From positions 1 through 9,991 of the forward strand of contig CAZKTY010000032.1 of the NCBI GenBank assembly GCA_964555825.1: a DNA stretch of 9,991 nucleotides, in the 5' to 3' direction. Position 1 is the stretch's first letter; every line of letters starts with the position of its first letter. The notes beneath the pieces were generated by a model. That model was not told where the DNA came from, did no database searches, and saw nothing but the letters and a program-made list of their open reading frames with translations. This document shows positions 1-5,859 of this stretch, in pieces. The position numbers were made by a program, and so were the translations under genes. Origin of the DNA: CAIRYW01 sp964555825 (GTDB taxonomy: Bacteria > Patescibacteriota > Minisyncoccia > Phycocordibacterales > CAIRYW01).

Positions 1-785
1 TCGCAAACTCCATCTCCACAAGTTCCAGAGGTCTGTTGACCTTTTGAAGATGTGACAGTAGAAGCATTTGTGGAAGTTGCCGTTGCTGGGAAGGATAAAC
101 CACCACCTGTGGTATTTTGATTAGAAACAGGAGTCTGAACACTCGGTAGAGTCTGACCAACATTTCCGCTAACACTAGCACTTCCGGCAGAAGAATTTTT
201 GTAAGCTGCAATATTATTTTGATATGAAACTAAACTAGGATCTATCTGTGCATCCAATTCAAAGACCACATTACCGGACTGATCAAGATCTAAGTTTGAG
301 AAGACAGCATTCTTAAAAGCAGGTTCACTTGAAAAAACTTTTGCTTGATAAGCAACAGAGTTATAAGAGTCAGCCTTTCCTGACATTTTTATTGAGATCT
401 GACTACTTGAATCCTGAGTATATTTTAGATCTGAGAATTGAATTGATTTTAGAGTATCTTTATTTAAGAGGTCAAAAAAAGCTGAAACAGCGATGTGATT
501 CTTAAGAAGAGCTCTTGCGTTATCGAAGCGACTATTCAGTCTTGAATATTGTTCAATTGTGCTTGGCTCAAATTCTCCCTTACTACTATCGAGACTTTGA
601 TTTAAAGAAGTTACTTTATTTAAAAGATATTGCTGCCAAAGAAAAGCTCCACCAGCTAGAACTCCACTCAACAGGAAAATTATCATTGCTATAAAGGTCA
701 AAAAACTTGCGGGCCTAGGGGCTGCTCGACTTGGGGTATCAAGAGCTGTCTTTGGTATAAATGTATTTTGAAACTTTGTTTCCAC
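1..785 (-). CDS. pilN: PilN-like type IV pilus inner-membrane assembly protein, 3' end cut by window edge
   Basis: Open frame of 261 complete codons running off the left edge. The start is GTG at 785-783: an in-frame TAA lies five codons upstream, and the first ATG falls inside the membrane helix. Visible parts are a short cytosolic N-terminus (FIPK near residues 9-12), one strong membrane helix at about 28-52, a coiled-coil-prone stretch at 53-95, a compact alpha/beta region at 95-190, then a Ser/Thr/Gly/Asn-rich linker from about 195. The last visible residues are TCGDGVC (255-261). This is the PilN layout: PilN binds PilM in the cytosol and spans the inner membrane in the pilus alignment platform. 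It lies directly downstream of pilM, as is usual, 118 bp away with no terminator hairpin that I can see. Assignment rests on topology and neighbour more than on motifs. The low-complexity tail with a Cys motif is beyond the usual PilN length of about 180-200 residues. Confidence 0.72.
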   Translation of the reverse strand, partial: METKFQNTFIPKTALDTPSRAAPRPASFLTFIAMIIFLLSGVLAGGAFLWQQYLLNKVTSLNQSLDSSKGEFEPSTIEQYSRLNSRFDNARALLKNHIAVSAFFDLLNKDTLKSIQFSDLKYTQDSSSQISIKMSGKADSYNSVAYQAKVFSSEPAFKNAVFSNLDLDQSGNVVFELDAQIDPSLVSYQNNIAAYKNSSAGSASVSGNVGQTLPSVQTPVSNQNTTGGGLSFPATATSTNASTVTSSKGQQTSGTCGDGVC

Positions 786-903
786 CTTAACTATATTTTA
801 CCGCTTATTAAAAAAATATGCGAATGCTCAAAACACGAAAATCTGTTAATATCTTTTTTTTTATTTTTTTGATCAATATCTAAGAAAGATCTCAAAGCTG
901 ATC

Positions 904-2019
904 TTATAAAAATTCTTGAAGTTTTCGCAAAGCAAGTCCTGCTGCTACAGCGAAATCCAATCCATTCTCTTTAAGTATCTCAGAAAGAAAGGCAGGAACC
1001 TCTATTTTGGTAAAAGGATCACCCATTACAACATCTGTCTGAAACTTGGATTTTGCGATATCCATAAAACCTTTCATTAAGACCCCTCCCCCTGTTAGAT
1101 AGACTCTGGAAATAGGTTTATGATTTTTTTTCTCAAATGAAAGAAGAACACTCCCAGCTTCCGAAAATATATAATCCAAGGTAAGTTCAGAAATATCATA
1201 GACATTCTTTTCTTCCTCCTTTGACATAGTTCCAATATTTCTCTTTATCTTCTCTGCTTTCTCCAAAGATACCTGCATACCTTGAGAGAGAGCTATCGTA
1301 ATATCTTGGGAACCTTTATTAATTATATGAGATTGTTTTACCACTCCTCTTTCAACAAGATAAAGTTTTGTAGCAGAAGCACCCATATCAAATACCATCA
1401 CAGGAGAGAGTTCGTGCTCTATAAGAGATCGGATCGTTGCGAACATTTCGATCTCAAAAAAACTGGTAGTAAGCCCTGCATTCTTTATTATGGAAGTGTA
1501 TGAACTAAGAACCTCATTATGTATTGAGACAACAAGAACTTCAGCTTTATCTGACTTAAGTGTAGGAGCGGACTGTGGAGAAGAAAAGGTCCTTGTCTCT
1601 TCTTTTGGGATGACCCACCAATCCATGGTCACTTCACTTACAGGAACTGGAATATATTTTCTTGCTTCCAAAGGAACCATCTTTTGTAATTCGCTATCTG
1701 ATAGATTTGGCATCTCTATCAAAGAGATCAGACTTGAACGAAGAGGAATAGCAACACCTGCATTTGTAGTACTTACATTTGCTTCCTTCATCAGGTCCAT
1801 TATGATCTCACTCAATTTTTCTCCTGGAAGATTTGCAGCCTGACCTATCGTGACTCCCGCATAAGGACCAATAGCAAGACTTCCATAAGTTTTTAGGATA
1901 GCTTTACCTTTTGACTTTGCAAGCTGAACTATCTTGATAGATGAAGATCCTATATCAACACCTATCACGTTCGTATCGGTCTTGTTGAAATTAAATAAAT
2001 TCTTGAAAAAGTCGTTCAT
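904..2019 (-). CDS. pilM: PilM, actin-like ATPase of the type IV pilus platform
   Basis: A 371-residue protein of usual PilM length. The actin/FtsA-type nucleotide fold is plain: phosphate-1 motif GVDIGSSSIK (20-29), phosphate-2 motif DMGASATK (211-218) and adenosine motif LTGGGVLMKG (308-317). The PilM 1C-like region, with the stretch LEARKYIPVPVSEV, spans about 117-130. In known systems PilM is cytosolic, binds ATP and grips the N-terminus of PilN to link the platform to the motor ATPases. The first eight residues (MNDFFKNL) look amphipathic and could help membrane contact. The next gene downstream encodes the PilN-like protein, as expected. The ATG at 2019-2017 has no Shine-Dalgarno sequence. 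Its start lies 17 bp from the divergent comF-like start, so the control regions of the two genes overlap. Confidence 0.95.
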   Translation of the reverse strand: MNDFFKNLFNFNKTDTNVIGVDIGSSSIKIVQLAKSKGKAILKTYGSLAIGPYAGVTIGQAANLPGEKLSEIIMDLMKEANVSTTNAGVAIPLRSSLISLIEMPNLSDSELQKMVPLEARKYIPVPVSEVTMDWWVIPKEETRTFSSPQSAPTLKSDKAEVLVVSIHNEVLSSYTSIIKNAGLTTSFFEIEMFATIRSLIEHELSPVMVFDMGASATKLYLVERGVVKQSHIINKGSQDITIALSQGMQVSLEKAEKIKRNIGTMSKEEEKNVYDISELTLDYIFSEAGSVLLSFEKKNHKPISRVYLTGGGVLMKGFMDIAKSKFQTDVVMGDPFTKIEVPAFLSEILKENGLDFAVAAGLALRKLQEFL

Positions 2020-2036
2020 AATATTAATATATAGTC

Positions 2037-2738
2037 ATGGGTATTATAACACGCACTAAAAGCTTTTCCCCTAATATTCTAGTTTTTTTAAAGGATATAG
2101 TCGAGGATTTTTTGTTCATGAAAAGTGAACTAGCCACCCAAATAGAAAAGTACCAACCACAAAATTGGCTGGTATTCTTTTCTCCTTTAGAAAAAAATGA
2201 CGTCCTAAGTTTCTTTTCATATGAAGATCCAGAAGTAAGAGAATCCATAAGGGAAATAAAATATGGAAGAAATCGCAAAATACTTTCATCCCTAACAAAA
2301 TTCTCAGCTGAACATCTCGCTTCATATATAGAGGAGAATATATGGTCATTTCCCTCAGATGAAAGGAAGGAAAAGAAGATCATCTTCATACCGATACCCT
2401 CTCATAAAAATAGACTGAACGAAAAAGGGTTTAATCAAGCCGATGATATTGCAAAAGAACTTTCAAAAAATTTCCCTTTTGGATCAGAGGTTCAAAAAAA
2501 TATCCTAAAAAAAACAAAAGATACACTTCATCAGACAGATCTCCAAAGAAAAGAAAGACTTAACAATCTCAAGAATGCATTCGAATCAAAGATACCAAAA
2601 GAATTCTTACGATCTTTTTTCATTCTTATAGATGATGTATCTACAACAGGCTCAACCTTCAGTGAAGCAAGAAAGACCCTCAAAAGAAATGGAGCGGATC
2701 ACGTAATATGCTTTTCACTCGCAAGATCAGGAGATTAA
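2037..2738 (+). CDS. comF: ComF family phosphoribosyltransferase-like protein without zinc finger
   Basis: A 233-residue ComF/type I phosphoribosyltransferase. Key stretches are YEDPEVRESIREIKYGRNRK (62-81), PIPSHKNRLNEKGFNQA (119-135) and the PRPP-binding loop ILIDDVSTTGST (196-207). In naturally competent bacteria ComF(C) is needed for uptake of transforming DNA in the cytosol; the exact reaction is not settled. Canonical ComF begins with a four-Cys zinc finger. Here the N-terminal 60 residues contain no cysteine, and the only Cys is near the C-terminus (residue 225). The stretch at 14-30 resembles the helix that normally precedes that finger, which supports the start at 2037 over the ATG at 2118. 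There is no Shine-Dalgarno sequence; an AT-rich TATTAA at 2022-2027 could act as a -10 for a near-leaderless message. It converges with the glycosyltransferase gene 15 bp downstream. Confidence 0.85.
   Translation: MGIITRTKSFSPNILVFLKDIVEDFLFMKSELATQIEKYQPQNWLVFFSPLEKNDVLSFFSYEDPEVRESIREIKYGRNRKILSSLTKFSAEHLASYIEENIWSFPSDERKEKKIIFIPIPSHKNRLNEKGFNQADDIAKELSKNFPFGSEVQKNILKKTKDTLHQTDLQRKERLNNLKNAFESKIPKEFLRSFFILIDDVSTTGSTFSEARKTLKRNGADHVICFSLARSGD
2043..2051 (-). promoter_or_regulatory. Candidate extended -10 promoter for pilM
   Basis: On the minus strand this reads TGTTATAAT, a perfect extended -10 element (TGn plus TATAAT). Transcription would start near 2036, giving pilM a leader of about 17 nt. 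No good -35 is visible. The element lies inside the first codons of the divergent ComF-like gene. A second, weaker -10-like hexamer (TATATT, 2031-2026) ends 6 nt before the pilM ATG and could give a leaderless transcript instead. Confidence 0.45.
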
Positions 2739-2753
2739 ATAAATTTTGGTCAA

Positions 2754-3452
2754 TTAACGAACTTTGTCACTAAAAGATACCCTGAAAAAATAATAAATAT
2801 AGACGATCGGTACTTTGAACATACCTTCTTTCTTTAATCTACGAGAAGACCCTTTCATCAGAAGATCTCTATCGAAAATAATTTTACCTTTTTTTATAAG
2901 TCTTTTTGCAGTATCTGTATCATCACCATAGAAAGTTATACCTGTATTAAATCCTCCAGTACTTTCCGCACTTGATGCCCTGATGAAACAATTTCCAAAT
3001 ATGAGAACAGCTCCCTTTCCTAACTTTTGAAGAAGATCATTAAAAAAGAAATAGATGTCTTTTTGAAAAAGAGTAGAAAATTTCCTATACAGATTTGGAC
3101 TGTCATAGTAATCATAAGGACCAGTAACAGCAACTATTTCTTTGTCATTTTCAAAATATCTTACCCCTTTTTTAAGCCAGTCTTTGTCAGGCAAACAATC
3201 TGCGTCAAGAAAAGCCAAGATCTCTCCCTTAGCCTCTCTTCTTCCTCTCTCTCTAGCTGGTCCTGTACCTTTTTTTTCTTCAAAAAGAACTGTTACTCCA
3301 AAACCTTTGGCCAATTCATTTGTCTTATCAGTACTGTTATTGTCAACGACGATGACCTCAAAATCTGGGTAATCTTGTTTTAAGGCACAATCGAGAGCCT
3401 TCTCAATGTATTGCTCTTCATTATAAGCAGGAATAATTATTGAAATTTTCAT
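2754..3452 (-). CDS. Family 2 (GT-A) glycosyltransferase
   Basis: A 232-residue glycosyltransferase. It opens with the nucleotide-sugar fold start MKISIIIPAYNEEQYIEKAL (1-20), followed by VIVVDNNSTDKT (33-44) and the metal-binding DxD as FLDADC (81-86, Asp83 and Asp85). TGGFNTG (165-171) and YGDDTDTAKRL (175-185) supply the acceptor/catalytic-base region, and a basic SSRRLKK lies near 202. The C-terminal 20 residues are aromatic and hydrophobic, suggesting membrane association rather than a full transmembrane domain. Such enzymes move a sugar from a nucleotide- or lipid-linked donor onto cell-envelope lipids or glycans; donor and acceptor cannot be read from sequence. It follows the secreted-protein gene at 3479-4006 by 26 bp and is probably co-transcribed with it. 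No Shine-Dalgarno sequence lies at the usual distance; an AAGGA sits about 16 nt upstream, too far to be convincing. Confidence 0.9.
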   Translation of the reverse strand: MKISIIIPAYNEEQYIEKALDCALKQDYPDFEVIVVDNNSTDKTNELAKGFGVTVLFEEKKGTGPARERGRREAKGEILAFLDADCLPDKDWLKKGVRYFENDKEIVAVTGPYDYYDSPNLYRKFSTLFQKDIYFFFNDLLQKLGKGAVLIFGNCFIRASSAESTGGFNTGITFYGDDTDTAKRLIKKGKIIFDRDLLMKGSSRRLKKEGMFKVPIVYIYYFFRVSFSDKVR

Positions 3453-3478
3453 TTATTTAAATGAGCGATCCTTATTTT

Positions 3479-4006
3479 TTATATTTCTTTTTTCCCGCAA
3501 GTAGCACCTTTTACCGATCTAAAATTTCCTATCTTCCAAAGATCATTCTCAGTAACAAAAGAAATATTTACGGAATATTGATCATTATTCAAAACGAATT
3601 CACCACAGGTCTCAGCCTTATCATTATTTAAAGATTCCGTATAAGAGACATAATTCTTTGCAGGACCAAATACCTTGGTTGCATTCTTCATATCATCAAC
3701 ACTTAATGTCTTAAAGAGGATCTTTGAACTTAGACTATCCATGGTCTTCCAGTCTTCACTAGCAAATGCAGAAACAAATTTCTCAGATATCTTTGTAGGA
3801 GAATCTCCATTATGAATTACAGGAGCATTGGAGACTGAAGTAGAAGAAGCAACTGATATTTCAATATCATTTAAAGACTGAGCTGATCCGTTAATGGATC
3901 TACCCGAAGAATATTTTCCGGAAAGATACCTACCAGCAAAAAATACGACAGCGACAATGATTACCAAAGTTAAAATACAGATAAATATTTTATATGTTTT
4001 TTTCAT
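3479..4006 (-). CDS. Membrane-anchored extracytoplasmic protein, possible NTF2-like domain
   Basis: A 175-residue protein I do not recognise by name. It starts with KK and a single hydrophobic helix (about 7-25), which is either an uncleaved anchor or a signal peptide. A Ser-rich linker (about 32-66) follows, then a compact domain (about 67-175). The domain pattern, helices around EKFVSAFASEDWKTMDSL (75-92) and strands ending in DLWKIGNFRS (155-164), recalls small secreted NTF2-like domains such as DUF3887/DUF4878. That is a resemblance only. Cys134 and Cys170, each followed by Gly, could form a disulfide, which fits an outside location. A perfect TATAAT ends 7 nt before the ATG, so the mRNA is probably leaderless. 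The glycosyltransferase gene lies 26 bp downstream, so the pair may serve the cell envelope. Confidence 0.7.
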   Translation of the reverse strand: MKKTYKIFICILTLVIIVAVVFFAGRYLSGKYSSGRSINGSAQSLNDIEISVASSTSVSNAPVIHNGDSPTKISEKFVSAFASEDWKTMDSLSSKILFKTLSVDDMKNATKVFGPAKNYVSYTESLNNDKAETCGEFVLNNDQYSVNISFVTENDLWKIGNFRSVKGATCGKKEI

Positions 4007-4013
4007 GTTGAGA

Positions 4014-4019
4014 ATTATA
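4014..4019 (-). promoter_or_regulatory. -10 box for a leaderless transcript of the secreted-protein gene
   Basis: The minus strand reads TATAAT here, and exactly 7 nt separate it from the ATG at 4006. Transcription would then begin at or within one base of the start codon. No -35 is recognisable; the expected position falls in the 3' end of the tRNA-Ser gene. Confidence 0.5.
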
Positions 4020-4038
4020 CACTAACAATTTTTTCGTG

Positions 4039-4125
4039 CGGAGAGAGGGAGATTCGAACTCCCGGACGGTATTACCCGTCGGCGGTTTAGTAAACCGCTG
4101 GTTTAAACCACTCACCCATCTCTCC
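4039..4125 (-). tRNA. tRNA-Ser with anticodon ACT (unusual)
   Basis: An 87-nt cloverleaf with a serine-type long variable arm. Acceptor stem GGAGAGA pairs fully with TCTCTCC and the discriminator is G, as in Ser tRNAs. The D arm is GGT...ACC with the usual GAGTGG in the loop. The anticodon stem is GCGGT/ACCGC with loop TTACTAA, giving anticodon ACT (4092-4090). The variable arm is GACGG/CCGTC. The T arm is GGGAG/CTCCC with the normal TTCGAAT loop. CCA is not encoded. All stems are perfect, so this is not a decayed gene. ACT would read AGU; the usual bacterial anticodon for AGY is GCT, which differs only at base 34. Serine charging should still occur because SerRS reads the variable arm and not the anticodon. 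Confidence 0.93.
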
Positions 4126-4204
4126 ATAGGGATTATGTTACCTGAAAATAAGCGATAAACAAATAGAAAATAAAAATATTTTGTGGTACTGTTCTTAAAC
4201 ATTT
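4126..4204. promoter_or_regulatory. Shared divergent promoter region of two tRNA-Ser genes
   Basis: These 79 AT-rich bases separate two tRNA genes transcribed in opposite directions, so both promoters should lie here or just inside it. On the minus strand CATAAT (4137-4132) is placed well for the ACT tRNA. On the plus strand TACTGT (4187-4192) is a weak -10 candidate for the GCT tRNA. A 10-bp palindrome AAAATATTTT lies at 4173-4182. No strong -35 is visible for either. Confidence 0.4.
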
Positions 4205-4293
4205 GGAGACGTGTCAGAGCGGTCGAATGTGCATCTTTGCTAAAGATGTAGGGGCTTCAAAACCCCTCGAGGGTCCGAATCCCTCCGTCTCCG
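4205..4293 (+). tRNA. tRNA-Ser, anticodon GCT
   Basis: An 89-nt class II tRNA. Acceptor GGAGACG pairs with CGTCTCC and the discriminator is G. The anticodon stem is CATCT/AGATG with loop TTGCTAA, anticodon GCT (4239-4241), which reads serine AGC and AGU. The variable arm is AGGGG/CCCCT (4250-4254 with 4263-4267). The T stem is GAGGG/CCCTC. The T loop is TCCGAAT instead of TTCGAAT, so position 55 is C where pseudouridine is almost universal. The D stem is weak at the 10-25 pair (T and T), a form I recall from some other bacterial Ser tRNAs. CCA is not encoded. The stems are intact and I expect it to be functional. Confidence 0.95.
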
Positions 4294-4360
4294 CTAAATA
4301 GTGAACTCAAAAAATCCATCGGACAAATAATTTGCTATTATTATCAGTGATTATTTACTC

Positions 4361-5173
4361 ATGCAAAAACAAAGAAAAAAAATAGGTCTAGCATTAGGAA
4401 GCGGAGGTATACGAGGATTTGCCCATATTGGAGTCATTAAAAAATTGCTGGAACACAATATACCGATCGACTATATAGCAGGCAGCAGTATAGGAGCTTG
4501 GGTTGGTGCCCATTATTCCCTCTTCAAAGATATTGAAAAATTGGAAGAATACACGATCGAAAGAAGAAAAGAAAAGTTCTTGTCTTTTTTAGAACCAACA
4601 TTAGGAGGAGGACTGGTCAAAGGAGATAAATTCGAAAAATTATTATCCGAGTGGCTAAATGATTCTGACTTCTCTGATACTAAGATCCCAATAAAAATAG
4701 TTTCTACAGACCTGATCAATGGTGAAACAGTTGTCTTTGAAAAAGGAAAATTAGCTACAGCAGTACGTGCCAGCATGTCTGTTCCAACTTTATTCATGCC
4801 AGTAAGATCAGGAAAAAGACTTTTAGTTGATGGAGGTATCAGTGATCCTGTTCCAGACGATATAGTCAGAGAGATGGGAGCAGACATAGTCATCTCTGTT
4901 AATCTTGATAACTATATAAAAAATGAAAAATTCCTAGAAGAAGGAAGATTAAGTAGTTTAAGCAGCTTAGCCCTAAGAAGTCTGAATGTGCTACGTTACA
5001 ATTTATCAAAGTATTCAACTACCTCCTCTGATATCGTTATTGAACCCTACACTCCCACGATCGGTATAAAAAGTTTTGGAGATTATTTTATACAAAATAT
5101 AACCTCAGATCTAGTTCAAAGTGGTGCTGATGAAACAGAAAAGATAATCGATAAGCTTAAAAGCATGCTGTGA
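4361..5173 (+). CDS. Patatin-like phospholipase (RssA/NTE type)
   Basis: A 270-residue patatin-fold lipid acyl hydrolase with the complete Ser-Asp dyad. The oxyanion-hole motif is GSGGIRGFAHIGV (13-25), the nucleophile elbow is GSSIG (41-45, Ser43), and the catalytic Asp lies in DGGISDPVP (157-165, Asp157). Length and motif spacing match the short single-domain bacterial YlbK/RssA group. Family members cleave acyl groups from phospholipids or related esters; the substrate here is unknown. There is no signal peptide, so it should be cytosolic and act at the inner face of the membrane. The ATG has no Shine-Dalgarno sequence. A GATTAT at 4349-4354, preceded by T, could act as a -10 for a leaderless message. 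The cupin gene follows after 82 bp, possibly as a separate unit. Confidence 0.93.
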   Translation: MQKQRKKIGLALGSGGIRGFAHIGVIKKLLEHNIPIDYIAGSSIGAWVGAHYSLFKDIEKLEEYTIERRKEKFLSFLEPTLGGGLVKGDKFEKLLSEWLNDSDFSDTKIPIKIVSTDLINGETVVFEKGKLATAVRASMSVPTLFMPVRSGKRLLVDGGISDPVPDDIVREMGADIVISVNLDNYIKNEKFLEEGRLSSLSSLALRSLNVLRYNLSKYSTTSSDIVIEPYTPTIGIKSFGDYFIQNITSDLVQSGADETEKIIDKLKSML

Positions 5174-5255
5174 ATAGAAATATTTGCAGTAGAATATAAA
5201 AGATAAAGGATCTTTATTAGTTAATGATCTTATTAATAGTCTAATTAAAAAAAAT

Positions 5256-5648
5256 ATGAAAGGTTACGTAGAAAATATTGAGAAACTGTCACTTGAGAAT
5301 GATAACTTTAGAAAAGTACTCTACACCACAAGCAATAGCCAACTTGTACTAATGTCCCTTCTGCCAGGCGAAGAGATCGGTGAGGAGATACACGATGTTG
5401 ATCAATTTTTGCGAGTAGAAAAAGGTACAGGTAAAGCAGTTCTAAACGACATACCACATGATATAGCTGATGGAAGTGCGATCGTAGTCCCTGCTGGAGC
5501 AAAGCATAATATTATAAACACGGGTTCAGGATCTATGAAACTTTATACTTTATACACACCTCCTCACCATCGTGATGGAGTGGTTCACTTAGGAAAAGCT
5601 GAAGCAGAAGCAGATAGTGAACATTTTGAAGGAAAGACAACAGAATAA
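5256..5648 (+). CDS. Small single-domain cupin
   Basis: A 130-residue cupin barrel. Motif 1 is read from GEEIGEEIHDVDQFLRVEKG (38-57), with His46, Gln50 and Glu54 as probable metal ligands; the usual second His of HxH is not present, and the form HxxxQ is used instead. Motif 2 is GSAIVVPAGAKHNIINTG (73-90), with His84 as the next ligand. A TPPHHRDG loop (101-108) follows, then an acidic tail. Such stand-alone cupins bind a divalent metal and act as small isomerases, dioxygenases or sugar binders; the sequence does not say which. There is no signal peptide. No Shine-Dalgarno sequence precedes the ATG; a TCTAAT at 5240-5245 is a possible -10 ten bases upstream. A strong hairpin lies 22 bp after the stop codon. 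Confidence 0.9.
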   Translation: MKGYVENIEKLSLENDNFRKVLYTTSNSQLVLMSLLPGEEIGEEIHDVDQFLRVEKGTGKAVLNDIPHDIADGSAIVVPAGAKHNIINTGSGSMKLYTLYTPPHHRDGVVHLGKAEAEADSEHFEGKTTE

Positions 5649-5669
5649 ATAACAAGGACTATATAAAAC

Positions 5670-5706
5670 TAACAGCACCAGCGAGATCGGAACGCTGGTG
5701 CTGTTA
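5670..5706 (+). terminator. 14-bp perfect hairpin after the cupin gene
   Basis: TAACAGCACCAGCG (5670-5683) pairs without mismatch with CGCTGGTGCTGTTA (5693-5706) around a 9-nt loop. The stem is GC-rich against an AT-rich background. It is followed only by ATTT, so the U tract is weak. Placement between the cupin stop and the next promoter supports a terminator, perhaps assisted or acting as an mRNA-stabilising 3' end. The rest of 5707-5846 shows no gene or other structure that I can support. Confidence 0.7.
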
Positions 5707-5846
5707 ATTTAGGAATTGTCGAGATCATTTTACTTAAAATACTTCAAATAAATGACAACTCCCCAACTTCTCCCAAATACGCACTAAGATTATCAAATGG
5801 TGCAATATTTGAAAACCCCTTAATTTCACTTTTAAACACATGCAGA

Positions 5847-5852
5847 TATAAT
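5847..5852 (+). promoter_or_regulatory. -10 box for a leaderless transcript of the 466-residue protein gene
   Basis: A perfect TATAAT ends 7 nt before the GTG start at 5860, the same spacing as upstream of the gene at 4006. Transcription should start at about 5859-5860. The -35 position (5824-5829, TTTCAC) does not match consensus. Confidence 0.55.
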
Positions 5853-5859
5853 TGACTAC

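Noticed and set aside
1282..1843. Plus-strand open frames at 1282-1503 and 1490-1843
   Set aside because: Both are antisense to pilM, which has all its family motifs.
2118..2120. ATG at 2118 as the ComF start
   Set aside because: It would remove the helix that normally begins ComF proteins; the start at 2037 keeps it.
2024..2389. Minus-strand open frame of 121 residues
   Set aside because: Antisense shadow of the ComF-like gene, whose motifs are clear; its low-complexity content does not look like a real protein.
3027..3383. Plus-strand open frames over the glycosyltransferase gene
   Set aside because: Shadow frames rich in Phe, Lys and Ser, opposite a gene with intact DxD and fold motifs.
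3990..4202. Minus-strand 70-residue open frame
   Set aside because: It runs straight through the tRNA-Ser(ACT) gene and has no protein-like features.
5707..5846. Riboswitch or small gene in the gap before the 466-residue protein gene
   Set aside because: No paired structure or open frame of useful length, and the -10 box next to the start leaves no leader for a riboswitch.
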